DNA of 64,000 bases. Origin: an uncultured beta proteobacterium (lineage in GTDB: Bacteria > Pseudomonadota > Gammaproteobacteria > Burkholderiales > SG8-41). The notes beneath the pieces are model-generated. The model was not told the DNA's origin and searched no databases. It was given only the letters and a program-made list of their open reading frames with translations. Shown here piece after piece: positions 54,448 through 62,888 of this stretch. The stretch is from positions 65,680 through 129,679 of the forward strand of contig CAISYC010000048.1 in NCBI GenBank assembly GCA_903889565.1, written 5' to 3'. Within the stretch, counting starts at the first letter, position 1. Each line of letters starts with the position of its first letter. A program made the position numbers and the translations under genes.

Positions 54448-55742
54448 GTGAATTTCCACTCTGGGCGATTTATGCGCTGCCGCTGGCATGCATCCTGTGC
54501 CTTTATCTGCTCGCGCGCCGACGCCGCGAAATTCGCGCACGCGACACCATGCGACGCGCAGAGGCCGCCGGCCTGACCGACCCGCCCAGCCTGCATCCGG
54601 TCGTCGATCACACGCTCTGCATGGGGTCCGGCGCATGCGCGCGCGCCTGTCCGGAAGGCACCATCGGCGTGGTCAACGGCAAGGCGCACCTGATCAATCC
54701 GACCGTGTGCATCGGCCACGGCGCCTGTGCCGCCGCCTGCCCGGTTGAGGCGATCAAACTGGTATTCGGCACCGAACGACGCGGTGTTGATATCCCTTTG
54801 GTCAAACCGAGCTTTGAAACCAATGTCGCCGGCGTTTATATCGCCGGCGAACTCGGCGGCATGGGACTGATCCGCAAGGCCGCCGAACAGGGCCGTCAGG
54901 CCATGGAGTCGATCAGCAAGACACCCGGCACGCACGACCAGCTCGACGTATTGATTGTCGGCGCCGGACCGGCGGGGCTCGCGGCGACGCTGGCGGCAAT
55001 GGAAAAGAAATTGCGCTTTGTCACCATCGAGCAGGAAGATTCGCTCGGCGGCACCGTCTATCACTATCCGCGCAACAAAATCGTCATGAGCCAGCCGGTT
55101 ACGCTGCCGCTGGTCGGCAAAGTGAAGCTGGGAGAAATTTCCAAGGAATCGCTGCTCGCGTTCTGGCAGGATATTGTCGATCGCGTCGGCATGCCGATCC
55201 GCTATGGCGAGCGCCTCGAAAAAATCGTATTGATCGACGACGGATTTGCAGTCAGAACCGCAGGCGCCGATTACCGCACGCGCAATGTGCTGCTTGCGAT
55301 CGGCCGGCGCGGCACTCCGCGCAAGCTTGCCGTGCCGGGTGAAGACCTGCCGAAGGTCGTTTACCGTTTGGTCGATCCGGAACAGTACCGCGGCAAGCGC
55401 GTGCTGGTGGTCGGCGGCGGCGACAGCGCCATCGAGGCTGCGGTTGCCATCGCCGGCGAAACAGGCGCACACGCCACGCTCTCCTATCGCGGTAATGCCT
55501 TCGGTCGCGTCAAACCACAGAACCGCGAGCGGCTGGCCGGCGCCGAGAAAAGCGGCAAGCTCAAGGTCATGTTCGAATCAAGCGCAGTCAGCATCGACCA
55601 GGGGCACGCCGTGCTTGAACACAATGGCGGCACCGTCACGATCGACAACGATGCCGTCATCGTCTGTGCGGGCGGCATACTTCCGACACCGATGCTGAAG
55701 GACATTGGCGTCATCGTCGAAACCAAGTACGGCACCGCTTAG
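54444..55742 (+). CDS. Membrane-anchored Fe-S/flavin oxidoreductase (thioredoxin-reductase-like, NAD(P)-binding)
   Basis: 432 residues. An N-terminal transmembrane helix (PLWAIYALPLACILCLYLLA) is followed by a ferredoxin domain with CMGSGACARACPEG and CIGHGACAAACPVEAI: in each motif the second Cys of CxxCxxCxxxCP is replaced, by Ser62 and His92. Then comes a segment with VAGVYIAGELGGMGLIRKA, an FAD site (VLIVGAGPAGLAATLAA) and an NAD(P) site (VLVVGGGDSAIEAAVAIAG), as in thioredoxin-reductase-like enzymes. It lacks the CxxC redox disulfide of thioredoxin reductase. Co-translated with the 24-heme gene, it should link NAD(P)H and the cytochrome chain. Confidence 0.88.
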   Translation: MSEFPLWAIYALPLACILCLYLLARRRREIRARDTMRRAEAAGLTDPPSLHPVVDHTLCMGSGACARACPEGTIGVVNGKAHLINPTVCIGHGACAAACPVEAIKLVFGTERRGVDIPLVKPSFETNVAGVYIAGELGGMGLIRKAAEQGRQAMESISKTPGTHDQLDVLIVGAGPAGLAATLAAMEKKLRFVTIEQEDSLGGTVYHYPRNKIVMSQPVTLPLVGKVKLGEISKESLLAFWQDIVDRVGMPIRYGERLEKIVLIDDGFAVRTAGADYRTRNVLLAIGRRGTPRKLAVPGEDLPKVVYRLVDPEQYRGKRVLVVGGGDSAIEAAVAIAGETGAHATLSYRGNAFGRVKPQNRERLAGAEKSGKLKVMFESSAVSIDQGHAVLEHNGGTVTIDNDAVIVCAGGILPTPMLKDIGVIVETKYGTA

Positions 55743-55757
55743 GGCGCCACGCCACGC

Positions 55758-56855
55758 TCAGGCAATGCGCAATTTGGCGAGCAGCGCAGGATCGGGCTCG
55801 ACGCCAAGCCCGGGGCCCTGCGGTATTGCGATGCGGCCGTCGGCACCGGGGTTGATTGCATCGTGCAGCGGATTCTCGGCGAAATCGGCGTCGTAACACT
55901 CGACCAGGGTTTCCTTCGCCATCGCGGCAATGCAATGAATCGACGCCAGCAGGCCCGGCCCGTAATACGCGGAGTGCGGCACCACATCGACGCCGAAGGC
56001 CTCGGCCAGCGCGATCACTTTGCGCATTTGCGTAATGCCGCCGACCTTGGTCACGCTCGGCTGCGCATAGGCGATCGCGGCGCGCTCGAACATGCTTTTG
56101 AATTCCGGCAGCATCGCATTTTCGCCGGCCGCCGTGGGTATGCCGCCGGCCGTTCGCACGCGGGCGAGGCCGCGGTGATCCTCCGGCGGCCAGATCGGTT
56201 CTTCCAGCCATTTCAAATTCAGCGGCGCGAGTTTGTGCGCCATCGCAATCGCCTCGTCAACGGTCCACGGGCAGTTGCAATCGACCATGATCGGAATGTC
56301 CGCGCCGGCGACCTCGCGCGCCGCCGTGATAGGCGCCGCAGTGATTTCGTGCAGCTTGATGTGCTTGTAGCCGCGTTTCAATGCGCGCTCGGCGTAATGG
56401 ATAACGGCACGCGCCTCGCCGTAACGCAGCAGGCTGGCATAGGCCGGCAAATCGCGCCGCGGCGAGCCGCCGAGCAGGCGGTAGAGCGGCTGGCCTGCAA
56501 TCTTGCCGGCGATATCCCATAGCGCGATGTCGATCGCCGACAGCGCATACATCGCCGGCCCGTTGCGGCCGACGCCGCCGAGATTGCGCTGCAGCTCATC
56601 GACCAGCACGCTGATCTCGGTCGGATCGCGGCCGATACACATCGGCGCGATGAATGAATCGAGCGCGGCTTTGGTCGCCGTGTAAATGCGATGACCGAAG
56701 CCCTCGCCCCAGCCGGTAATGCCGTCGTCGGTATCGACACGCACGAACAGCGTATCCATGCGTGTGCGCGTAACACCGCTCGCCTTCGGCAGCACGTCGC
56801 CCTCGATCAGCATCGGCATGCCGACGACGATGGTTTCGATTTTTGTGATTTTCAT
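55758..56855 (-). CDS. Mandelate racemase/muconate lactonizing enzyme family protein
   Basis: 365 residues of the enolase superfamily. Capping domain (ITKIETIVVGMPM) and barrel with YKHIKLHEI (catalytic Lys region), metal ligands Asp in IMVDCNCPW, Glu in KWLEEPIWPPED and Glu in TAAGENAM, and His in VVPHSAYYGPG. Acid-sugar dehydratases and racemases share this set; the substrate cannot be assigned. It converges with the flavoprotein gene, 15 bases away. The ATG was chosen for the family start MKITKIET. Confidence 0.9.
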   Translation of the reverse strand: MKITKIETIVVGMPMLIEGDVLPKASGVTRTRMDTLFVRVDTDDGITGWGEGFGHRIYTATKAALDSFIAPMCIGRDPTEISVLVDELQRNLGGVGRNGPAMYALSAIDIALWDIAGKIAGQPLYRLLGGSPRRDLPAYASLLRYGEARAVIHYAERALKRGYKHIKLHEITAAPITAAREVAGADIPIMVDCNCPWTVDEAIAMAHKLAPLNLKWLEEPIWPPEDHRGLARVRTAGGIPTAAGENAMLPEFKSMFERAAIAYAQPSVTKVGGITQMRKVIALAEAFGVDVVPHSAYYGPGLLASIHCIAAMAKETLVECYDADFAENPLHDAINPGADGRIAIPQGPGLGVEPDPALLAKLRIA

Positions 56856-57025
56856 CGGGGTTCGCCTGTGGATACGCGGAAATTGAAAGGCGCAGCCTAT
56901 CACGCGGCGGTATCCGCTTAGCACCGGCAGCGGCACCGCGCCCGCATGGCTGTCGTCGCTTGATCCAGGTCACCCTCTGCTCAAATAAGATGCACGGCCG
57001 GCTGCGGCAGCAGTAGACTTTTCGC

Positions 57026-58771
57026 ATGGACAAGCCATTTTCCGCGGAACCGGGCACGGCTGATTTCGGCACGGTGATCTCGAATTGGGCCGGACAGGCA
57101 GCCAAGCTCGACAAGTCGATTGATCCGTTCGGCGTCGCCAAGTCCTTCGGCAAAGTGGCCGAGGGCTGGCTGACCCACCCTGCCGATTCGGCGCTGGCGG
57201 TGGCGGACCTCGTGCGCGAACTGCAAAGCCTGCAGCTTCACGCGTGGCTGACCGCGACCGGGCTGCAACCCGCACCGTCAGTCAAAATCCACGCCGACGA
57301 CGCGCGCTTCGCCGATCCGCTGTGGAGCCAGCTGCCGGCGGCGTCGATGCTCAAGCAATATTACCTGCTGTATACGCACTGGCTGCAGGAAACGCTGTTT
57401 GAAACGCCCGGCGTGCCGGCCAGGGAACGGCGCCGCGCCTCGTTCTGGGCGCGGCAATGGCTGAATGCGGTAGCGCCGACGAATTGCCTGTTCACCAATC
57501 CGGTGGCACTGCGCAAGCTATGGGAGTCCGGCGGTCAGAGTCTCGCCAACGGGCTGAAGCTGTGGCTGGACGATCTGCGTACCGGCGACGTGCAGATGGT
57601 CGACCGCTCGGCCTTTCATGTCGGCCAGAACCTCGCCACCACGCCGGGCGCGGTGGTCTATCGCAACGAATTGATGGAACTCATTCAGTACGCCCCGACC
57701 ACCGCTTCGGTGCGCACGATGCCGCTCGTCGTCATCCCGCCATGGATCAACAAGTTTTACATACTCGACCTCACCGAAAAGAAAAGCCTGCTGCGCCATC
57801 TGGTGAGCGAGGGTTACACCGTCTTTGTTGTGAGCTGGAAGAACCCCGCGGCCGGACAGGCCGACACGACGTTCGACGACTATATGATCAAGGGCATGCG
57901 CCAGGCGATCGACGTCGCGCGCGCGATCTGCGCGGTGCCGCAGGTGCACGCGGTCGGCTACTGCATCGGCGGCAGCGGGCTTGCCGCGCTGATGGCCTGG
58001 CTCAACCGCGAGCATGGCGACGCCGCGGCGATGCCGGTCGCGCACTGGACGCTGCTGGCAACACTGGTCGATTTCTCCCGTCCCGGCGGCATCGAGGTAT
58101 TCATCGACGAGGATACGGTCAATACCATCGATCAGATGATGGCGCAGCAGGGCTATCTCGACGGCCGCGAAATGAGCCGCGCATTTCGCATGCTGCGCTC
58201 GAACAGCCTGATCTGGCATTACTTCGTGCATAACTATCTGTACGGTGAAACGCCGCCGTCATTCGACGTGCTCTACTGGAACACCGACGTCACGCGGATG
58301 CCGCGCGCGATGCACAGCTTTTATTTGCGCGAGTTTTACCTCAACAACAAACTGATCCGCAAAAACGGCCTCACCCTCGCCGGTCATCCGATCGATATCG
58401 GCGCCATCGTGCAGCCGCTCTACGCGGTGGGTTGCGAGGAAGATCATATCGCCCCGTGGAAAGCGACTTTTCACATTGCCCGCCATGTTGCCGCGCCGGT
58501 GAGCTACACGCTGTCGTCCTCAGGGCACATTCTGGGCATCATCAATCCGCCGGTTGACCCGCCCAAGCGCAGCTACTGGAACGGCGAAGCGAAGCACGAT
58601 ACGCCCGAGGAGTGGCTCAAGCACCAGCGCAAGGTCGAGGGCAGCTGGTGGGAAAACTGGACCGCCTGGCTGGCCCGGCGCTGCGGACCGAAAATTGCCG
58701 CCCGCCCGCTCGGTAGTGCCGACCACCCGGTACAGAGCACGGCGCCCGGCAGCTACGTGCACGAACATTGA
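57026..58771 (+). CDS. phaC: Class I poly(3-hydroxyalkanoate) synthase
   Basis: 581 residues, normal for class I PhaC. The lipase-like box is GYCIGGSG with nucleophile Cys313; the catalytic Asp and His lie in VGCEEDHIAPW and LSSSGHILGIINPP. PPWINKFYILDL and SWKNPAAGQADTTFDDY are standard PhaC words. It polymerises hydroxyacyl-CoA on the granule surface. phaA and phaB do not follow; the next gene is DUF488 on the other strand. The ribosome site is weak. Confidence 0.95.
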   Translation: MDKPFSAEPGTADFGTVISNWAGQAAKLDKSIDPFGVAKSFGKVAEGWLTHPADSALAVADLVRELQSLQLHAWLTATGLQPAPSVKIHADDARFADPLWSQLPAASMLKQYYLLYTHWLQETLFETPGVPARERRRASFWARQWLNAVAPTNCLFTNPVALRKLWESGGQSLANGLKLWLDDLRTGDVQMVDRSAFHVGQNLATTPGAVVYRNELMELIQYAPTTASVRTMPLVVIPPWINKFYILDLTEKKSLLRHLVSEGYTVFVVSWKNPAAGQADTTFDDYMIKGMRQAIDVARAICAVPQVHAVGYCIGGSGLAALMAWLNREHGDAAAMPVAHWTLLATLVDFSRPGGIEVFIDEDTVNTIDQMMAQQGYLDGREMSRAFRMLRSNSLIWHYFVHNYLYGETPPSFDVLYWNTDVTRMPRAMHSFYLREFYLNNKLIRKNGLTLAGHPIDIGAIVQPLYAVGCEEDHIAPWKATFHIARHVAAPVSYTLSSSGHILGIINPPVDPPKRSYWNGEAKHDTPEEWLKHQRKVEGSWWENWTAWLARRCGPKIAARPLGSADHPVQSTAPGSYVHEH

Positions 58772-58834
58772 TTTGCGGCGCCCCCCGCGGGTGTGCGCTG
58801 AGCGCAGCGCGCAGACGGCGTGCCGCCATGGGCC

Positions 58835-59422
58835 CTATTTGCCCGGCGCCGGTTCGTTCAGACCAAGACCGAGCTGCACGCAGGCGTCATAGACCAGCCC
58901 GCCGTCGGGCAGCAGGCGCGCGCCTTCACTCAGGGCATGACGGCGCACGTCATTCAGATCGATCAGGTGCCGGATCTCCGCGCCGGCCAGCATCAGGGCG
59001 TCGGCGATGAAGGCGCGATGGCAATGGCGAGGTTCGCGCTCGGCGCACATCAGGGCAAGCGGGGCATCGGCGGCAAGTTTGAGAATGCGCGCGACTGCCT
59101 GCCGAAACGAGTTGTCCGCCATGTGGTCGGCGAAACCGCGGAAAGCCGGATCGTTGAGCGCGGTATGCAGCGATGCGTCGAGCGGACGGCGCATGCCGCC
59201 GAGCGCCTCGCCCTCCCACAGGTAACGGATACCGGCGCCGCGCAAAGCGGTCTCGAGCGCCATTCGCGTGTATTGCGGGTGCCGCTTGGAGGCCGGATAG
59301 GCACGCACATCGACCACACAGCGCACGCCTGCAGCGGTGAGTTGGGAAAGAAACTCGGTGACACCGCGATTGCCGTGGCCGATCGAGTGGATGACCGGGT
59401 TGCCGGTCGTGCTGTCGTTCAT
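58835..59422 (-). CDS. DUF488 family protein
   Basis: 195 residues. VIHSIGHGNRGVTEFL at the start, VVDVRAYPASKRHPQYT, then LMCAEREPRHCHRAFIADAL are the conserved DUF488 words; the last contains the Cys/Arg/His cluster of the family. Function unknown. ATG 59422 is chosen as the family start; the ribosome site is weak. It follows the terminator of the ribosomal operon on the same strand, so it probably has its own promoter or depends on read-through. Confidence 0.85.
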   Translation of the reverse strand: MNDSTTGNPVIHSIGHGNRGVTEFLSQLTAAGVRCVVDVRAYPASKRHPQYTRMALETALRGAGIRYLWEGEALGGMRRPLDASLHTALNDPAFRGFADHMADNSFRQAVARILKLAADAPLALMCAEREPRHCHRAFIADALMLAGAEIRHLIDLNDVRRHALSEGARLLPDGGLVYDACVQLGLGLNEPAPGK

Positions 59423-59434
59423 TGCGGGCGATAA

Positions 59435-59459
59435 AAAAGCCGGCACGCGGCCGGCTTTT
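59435..59459 (-). terminator. Rho-independent terminator of the alpha operon
   Basis: Perfect 10-bp stem, AAAAGCCGGC and GCCGGCTTTT, with a 5-base loop. On the minus strand it continues into a T-run (59433-59438). It lies 20 bases after the rplQ stop and just before the DUF488 start. Confidence 0.9.
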
Positions 59460-59479
59460 GAAGTTTACCTGTTATTGTT

Positions 59480-59878
59480 TTACGCCGCTTTGGCCGGCGC
59501 TTTGCCGTCCTCGGCCTGTTCCGGGCGATCGAGCAGTTCAACCAGCGCCATCGGCGCATTGTCGCCCTTGCGGAAACCGTATTTGAGTATGCGCAGGTAA
59601 CCGCCGTTGCGTTTGGAATAGCGCGGGCCGAGATCGCCGAACAGCTTGGTCACGATGTCGCGGTCGCGCAGGCGGTTGAAGGCGATGCGGCGGTTGGCCA
59701 GCGACGGCTTCTTGCCGAGCGTGATGATCGGCTCGACGACGCGGCGCAATTCCTTGGCCTTCGGCAGGGTGGTCTTGATCACTTCGTGCCGCAGCAGCGA
59801 AACGGTCATGTTGCGCAGCATCGCGAGGCGGTGGCTGCTGGTACGGTTGAGTTTCCGTAATCCGAGACGATGACGCAT
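59480..59878 (-). CDS. rplQ: 50S ribosomal protein L17
   Basis: 132 residues. [20 protein letters not shown] and [21 protein letters not shown] are universal L17 sequence, and [20 protein letters not shown] closes the core. The tail ([10 protein letters not shown]) is short and Ala-rich. Last gene of the alpha operon; nine bases after rpoA. Confidence 0.98.
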   Translation of the reverse strand: MRHRLGLRKLNRTSSHRLAMLRNMTVSLLRHEVIKTTLPKAKELRRVVEPIITLGKKPSLANRRIAFNRLRDRDIVTKLFGDLGPRYSKRNGGYLRILKYGFRKGDNAPMALVELLDRPEQAEDGKAPAKAA

Positions 59879-59887
59879 GATTTCCTC

Positions 59888-60886
59888 TTAGGCTTTCTCA
59901 AGACCGGCCGGCGGCCAGTTCTCAAGGCGCATGCCGAGCGTGAGAGCGCGCGAGGCGAGCACTTCCTTGATTTCGTTAAGCGACTTGCGGCCGAGATTCG
60001 GCGTTTTCAGCAGTTCGGTTTCGGTGCGCTGAATCAGGTCGCCGATGTAGTAGATGTTTTCCGCTTTGAGGCAGTTGGCCGAACGCACGGTCAGTTCCAG
60101 ATCGTCAACCGGACGCATCAGGATCGGATCGATCTGCTGCGCCTTCGGCACTTCGGCCTGCGCCGGCGTGCCCTTGAGATCGGCAAACACCACCAGCTGG
60201 TCGACGAGGATGCGCGCCGCGTAACGGATCGCCTCTTCCGGCTCGATCGCGCCGTTGGTTTCGATGTCGACGATCAGCTTGTCGAGGTCGGTGCGCTGTT
60301 CGACGCGTGCCGAATCGACCTGGTAGCTGACGCGGCGCACCGGGCTGAACGAGGCGTCGAGCACGATGTTGCCAACCGCGCGCGAGGTGGTCGCTTCGAG
60401 CAACGGATCGCCGCGGTTGGTGCGCACGGTGCCCGGCACGTAGCCGCGGCCGTGTTCGACCTTGATCTGCATGTCGAGCTTGCCGCCGGCCGACAGATGG
60501 GCGATGACGTGATCGGGATTGACGATCTCGACATCGTGCAACTGTTCGATATCCTTGGCGGTGACAATGCCCTCGCCGTCCTTCTTCAGGGTCAGCGTGA
60601 CTTCGTCGCGGTTGTGCAGTTTCAGCACGATGCCCTTGAGGTTGAGCAGCAGATCGACGACATCTTCCTGCACGCCGTCGATGGTCGAGTACTCATGCAG
60701 CACGCCGCTGATCTTGACTTCGGTCGGCGCGTAGCCGGGCATCGAAGAGAGCAACACGCGACGCAGCGCGTTGCCGAGCGTGTGGCCGTAGCCGCGCTCG
60801 AAGGGCTCCATCGTCACCTTCGCGTGAAACGGCGATATGTTCTGCACATCGATAATGCGAGGCTTGAGAAAAGTGCTGCTTTGCAT
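59888..60886 (-). CDS. rpoA: RNA polymerase subunit alpha
   Basis: 332 residues. The N-terminal dimerisation domain contains [20 protein letters not shown]; the C-terminal DNA-binding domain has [19 protein letters not shown] and [16 protein letters not shown]. Start at ATG 60886 ([10 protein letters not shown]) is supported by AGAGGAA upstream and by the betaproteobacterial form; an in-frame start six codons earlier is less likely. A 101-base gap separates it from rpsD. Confidence 0.98.
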   Translation of the reverse strand: MQSSTFLKPRIIDVQNISPFHAKVTMEPFERGYGHTLGNALRRVLLSSMPGYAPTEVKISGVLHEYSTIDGVQEDVVDLLLNLKGIVLKLHNRDEVTLTLKKDGEGIVTAKDIEQLHDVEIVNPDHVIAHLSAGGKLDMQIKVEHGRGYVPGTVRTNRGDPLLEATTSRAVGNIVLDASFSPVRRVSYQVDSARVEQRTDLDKLIVDIETNGAIEPEEAIRYAARILVDQLVVFADLKGTPAQAEVPKAQQIDPILMRPVDDLELTVRSANCLKAENIYYIGDLIQRTETELLKTPNLGRKSLNEIKEVLASRALTLGMRLENWPPAGLEKA

Positions 60887-60987
60887 GGCCTGTTCCTCTG
60901 ACAATTAGGCGGTCATCGATAACCTGATCGAACAACCCTGCCGCAAATGCGGTGCGCGGAAAATATTGCCTCCCGCGCCTCCCATCG

Positions 60988-61614
60988 CTATTTCGAATAA
61001 AGTTCGATCACCAGCGATTCATTGATCGTCGACGGCAAATCGCTGCGCTGCGGCAGGCTCTTCAGCGTGCCCTTGAGGGCGGCGCTGTCAACCTCGAGCC
61101 AGTCCGGGAAACCGCGACCGGCGCCGGCTTCCGAGGCGGCCTTGATGCGCAGATGCGCCTTGGCTTTCGCCGCCACCTCGACCACGTCGCCGGCGCGCAG
61201 CTGATACGACGGAATATTCACGCGCTTGCCGTTGACCAGGATGCCGTTGTGACGGACGATCTGGCGCGCTTCGTTACGCGATGCCCCGAAGCCCATTTTG
61301 AACGTGATGTTGTCGAGCCGCGACTCGAGCGCTTGCAGCAGGTTTTCGCCCGCGTTGCCCTTTTGCTGGTCGGCTTTCTTGTAAACCGTGCGGAACTGGC
61401 GCTCGAGCAGGCCGTAGATACGGCGCAGCTTCTGCTTTTCGCGCAGCTGCACGCCGTAGCCGGACAGGCGGCTGTTCTTCTGGCCGTGCTGGCCCGGCGG
61501 ATAGTTGCGGCGCTCAATCGCGCATTTGTCGGTAAAGCACTTGTCGCCCTTGAGGAACAATTTCTCGCCCTCGCGGCGGCACTGGCGGCACTTTGGATCT
61601 AGATTTCTGGCCAC
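60988..61614 (-). CDS. rpsD: 30S ribosomal protein S4
   Basis: 208 residues. It opens MARNLDPKCRQCRREGEKLF, so it keeps the zinc-type cysteines (CRQC, with another Cys in KCFTDKCA), and holds the S4 domain with RLDNITFKMGFGASRNEARQ and ILVNGKRVNIPSY. In other bacteria S4 represses the alpha operon; the mRNA target is not visible here. Confidence 0.98.
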   Translation of the reverse strand: MARNLDPKCRQCRREGEKLFLKGDKCFTDKCAIERRNYPPGQHGQKNSRLSGYGVQLREKQKLRRIYGLLERQFRTVYKKADQQKGNAGENLLQALESRLDNITFKMGFGASRNEARQIVRHNGILVNGKRVNIPSYQLRAGDVVEVAAKAKAHLRIKAASEAGAGRGFPDWLEVDSAALKGTLKSLPQRSDLPSTINESLVIELYSK

Positions 61615-61626
61615 AGCCGGTTCTCC

Positions 61627-62016
61627 TTAGATGCGGCGCCGCTTCGGCGGGCGGCAACCGTTATGCGGGACGGGCGTCACGTCGGCGATACTGGTGATCT
61701 TGAAACCAAGCGCGTTCAACGCGCGCATGGCTGACTCGCGACCGGGACCAGGCCCCTTGATGCGCACTTCGAGATTTTTCACGCCGCACTCCTGCGCAAG
61801 CTTGCCGGCATGCTCGCCGGCGATCTGCGCTGCAAACGGCGTCGATTTACGCGAGCCCTTGAAACCGCCCGAGCCCGACGTCGCCCACGACAGGGCATTG
61901 CCCTGGCGGTCGGTGATGGTGATGATGGTGTTGTTGAAGGAAGCGTGAATGTGGGCGATACCTTCGGCCACATTCTTCTTGACCTTCTTGCGAACCCGCG
62001 TGTTTGCCTTTGCCAT
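61627..62016 (-). CDS. rpsK: 30S ribosomal protein S11
   Basis: 129 residues. [37 protein letters not shown] and the C-terminal [18 protein letters not shown] are invariant S11 sequence. Twelve bases upstream of rpsD in transcription order. Confidence 0.98.
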   Translation of the reverse strand: MAKANTRVRKKVKKNVAEGIAHIHASFNNTIITITDRQGNALSWATSGSGGFKGSRKSTPFAAQIAGEHAGKLAQECGVKNLEVRIKGPGPGRESAMRALNALGFKITSIADVTPVPHNGCRPPKRRRI

Positions 62017-62046
62017 GTTTTTCCGCTTTCCGCTCTCAGCGCTGCA

Positions 62047-62424
62047 TTACGCTGTGACTGCTTTCATGAGTTTCACCGCCGCCTTGCGCGGTCCCTTGCG
62101 TGTACGCGCGTTGGTGCGGGTACGCTGACCGCGCACCGGCAGACCGCGACGGTGACGCAGACCGCGCCAGGTGCCGAGATCCATCAGACGCTTGATATTC
62201 ATTGACACTTCGCGGCGCAGATCGCCTTCGGTCGCAAACTTGCCTACCTGCTCGCGCAGCTTGTCCATTTCAGAATCGGACAGATCCTTGACCTTGGTCA
62301 CCGTCTTGATGCCGGCGGCTGCGCAGATCAAACGGGCGCGGCTGCGGCCAACGCCATAGATCGCGGTCAGCGCGACTTCAACGTGCTGGTGATTGGGAAT
62401 ATTTACGCCACCGATACGTGCCAT
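62047..62424 (-). CDS. rpsM: 30S ribosomal protein S13
   Basis: 125 residues. [37 protein letters not shown] and [20 protein letters not shown] identify S13. A 104-base gap with a possible promoter separates it from rpmJ. Confidence 0.98.
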   Translation of the reverse strand: MARIGGVNIPNHQHVEVALTAIYGVGRSRARLICAAAGIKTVTKVKDLSDSEMDKLREQVGKFATEGDLRREVSMNIKRLMDLGTWRGLRHRRGLPVRGQRTRTNARTRKGPRKAAVKLMKAVTA

Positions 62425-62485
62425 GTTCGTCTACCTTCCTGCGTGCGGCGCAACCGAAAACGCGCCAAAAAAACGAAAGCCTGAA

Positions 62486-62491
62486 ATTATA
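62486..62491 (-). promoter_or_regulatory. Possible internal promoter -10 element upstream of rpsM
   Basis: A perfect TATAAT on the minus strand lies in the gap between rpmJ and rpsM, 62 bases before the rpsM ATG. No convincing -35 hexamer is found at 16-18 bases. A short palindrome TTCGG-N6-CCGAA (62506-62521) lies just upstream of it. Confidence 0.3.
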
Positions 62492-62528
62492 ACCTGTTAA
62501 TTTGATTCGGCATATACCGAACCTGCAA

Positions 62529-62642
62529 TCAACCCTGGCGCTGCTTGTGACGCGGGTCCTTGCAAATGATGCGCACGACACCCTTGCGACGGATGACCTT
62601 GCAATTGCGGCATACTTTTTTTACCGAGGTGCGTACTTTCAT
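62529..62642 (-). CDS. rpmJ: 50S ribosomal protein L36
   Basis: 37 residues. It starts [20 protein letters not shown] and ends [13 protein letters not shown], with the CxxC and Cys/His zinc ligands of the standard L36. It lies 27 bases after infA and carries its own stop TGA. Confidence 0.97.
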   Translation of the reverse strand: MKVRTSVKKVCRNCKVIRRKGVVRIICKDPRHKQRQG

Positions 62643-62669
62643 GATCTGCTCCTTGCTGTTCCGTCATTC

Positions 62670-62888
62670 TCATTTCGCGCGGAAGGTGATCCGGCAGCGC
62701 GTCAAATCGTAGGGTGAAACGTCAACCGTCACCTTGTCGCCGGGCAGGATGCGGATGTAATGCATGCGCATCTTGCCGGAAATGTGGCCGAGAACCGTGT
62801 GGCCATTTTCCAGCTTGACCCGGAATGTTGCGTTGGGCAGGGTTTCCACGATTTCCCCCGCCATTTGTATCGTTTCCTCTTTTGCCAT
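62670..62888 (-). CDS. infA: Translation initiation factor IF-1
   Basis: 72 residues, the standard length. [38 protein letters not shown] and [20 protein letters not shown] are IF-1 sequence. Cys in LTRCRITF replaces the usual Gly or Lys. Its ATG directly abuts the secY stop codon. Confidence 0.97.
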   Translation of the reverse strand: MAKEETIQMAGEIVETLPNATFRVKLENGHTVLGHISGKMRMHYIRILPGDKVTVDVSPYDLTRCRITFRAK

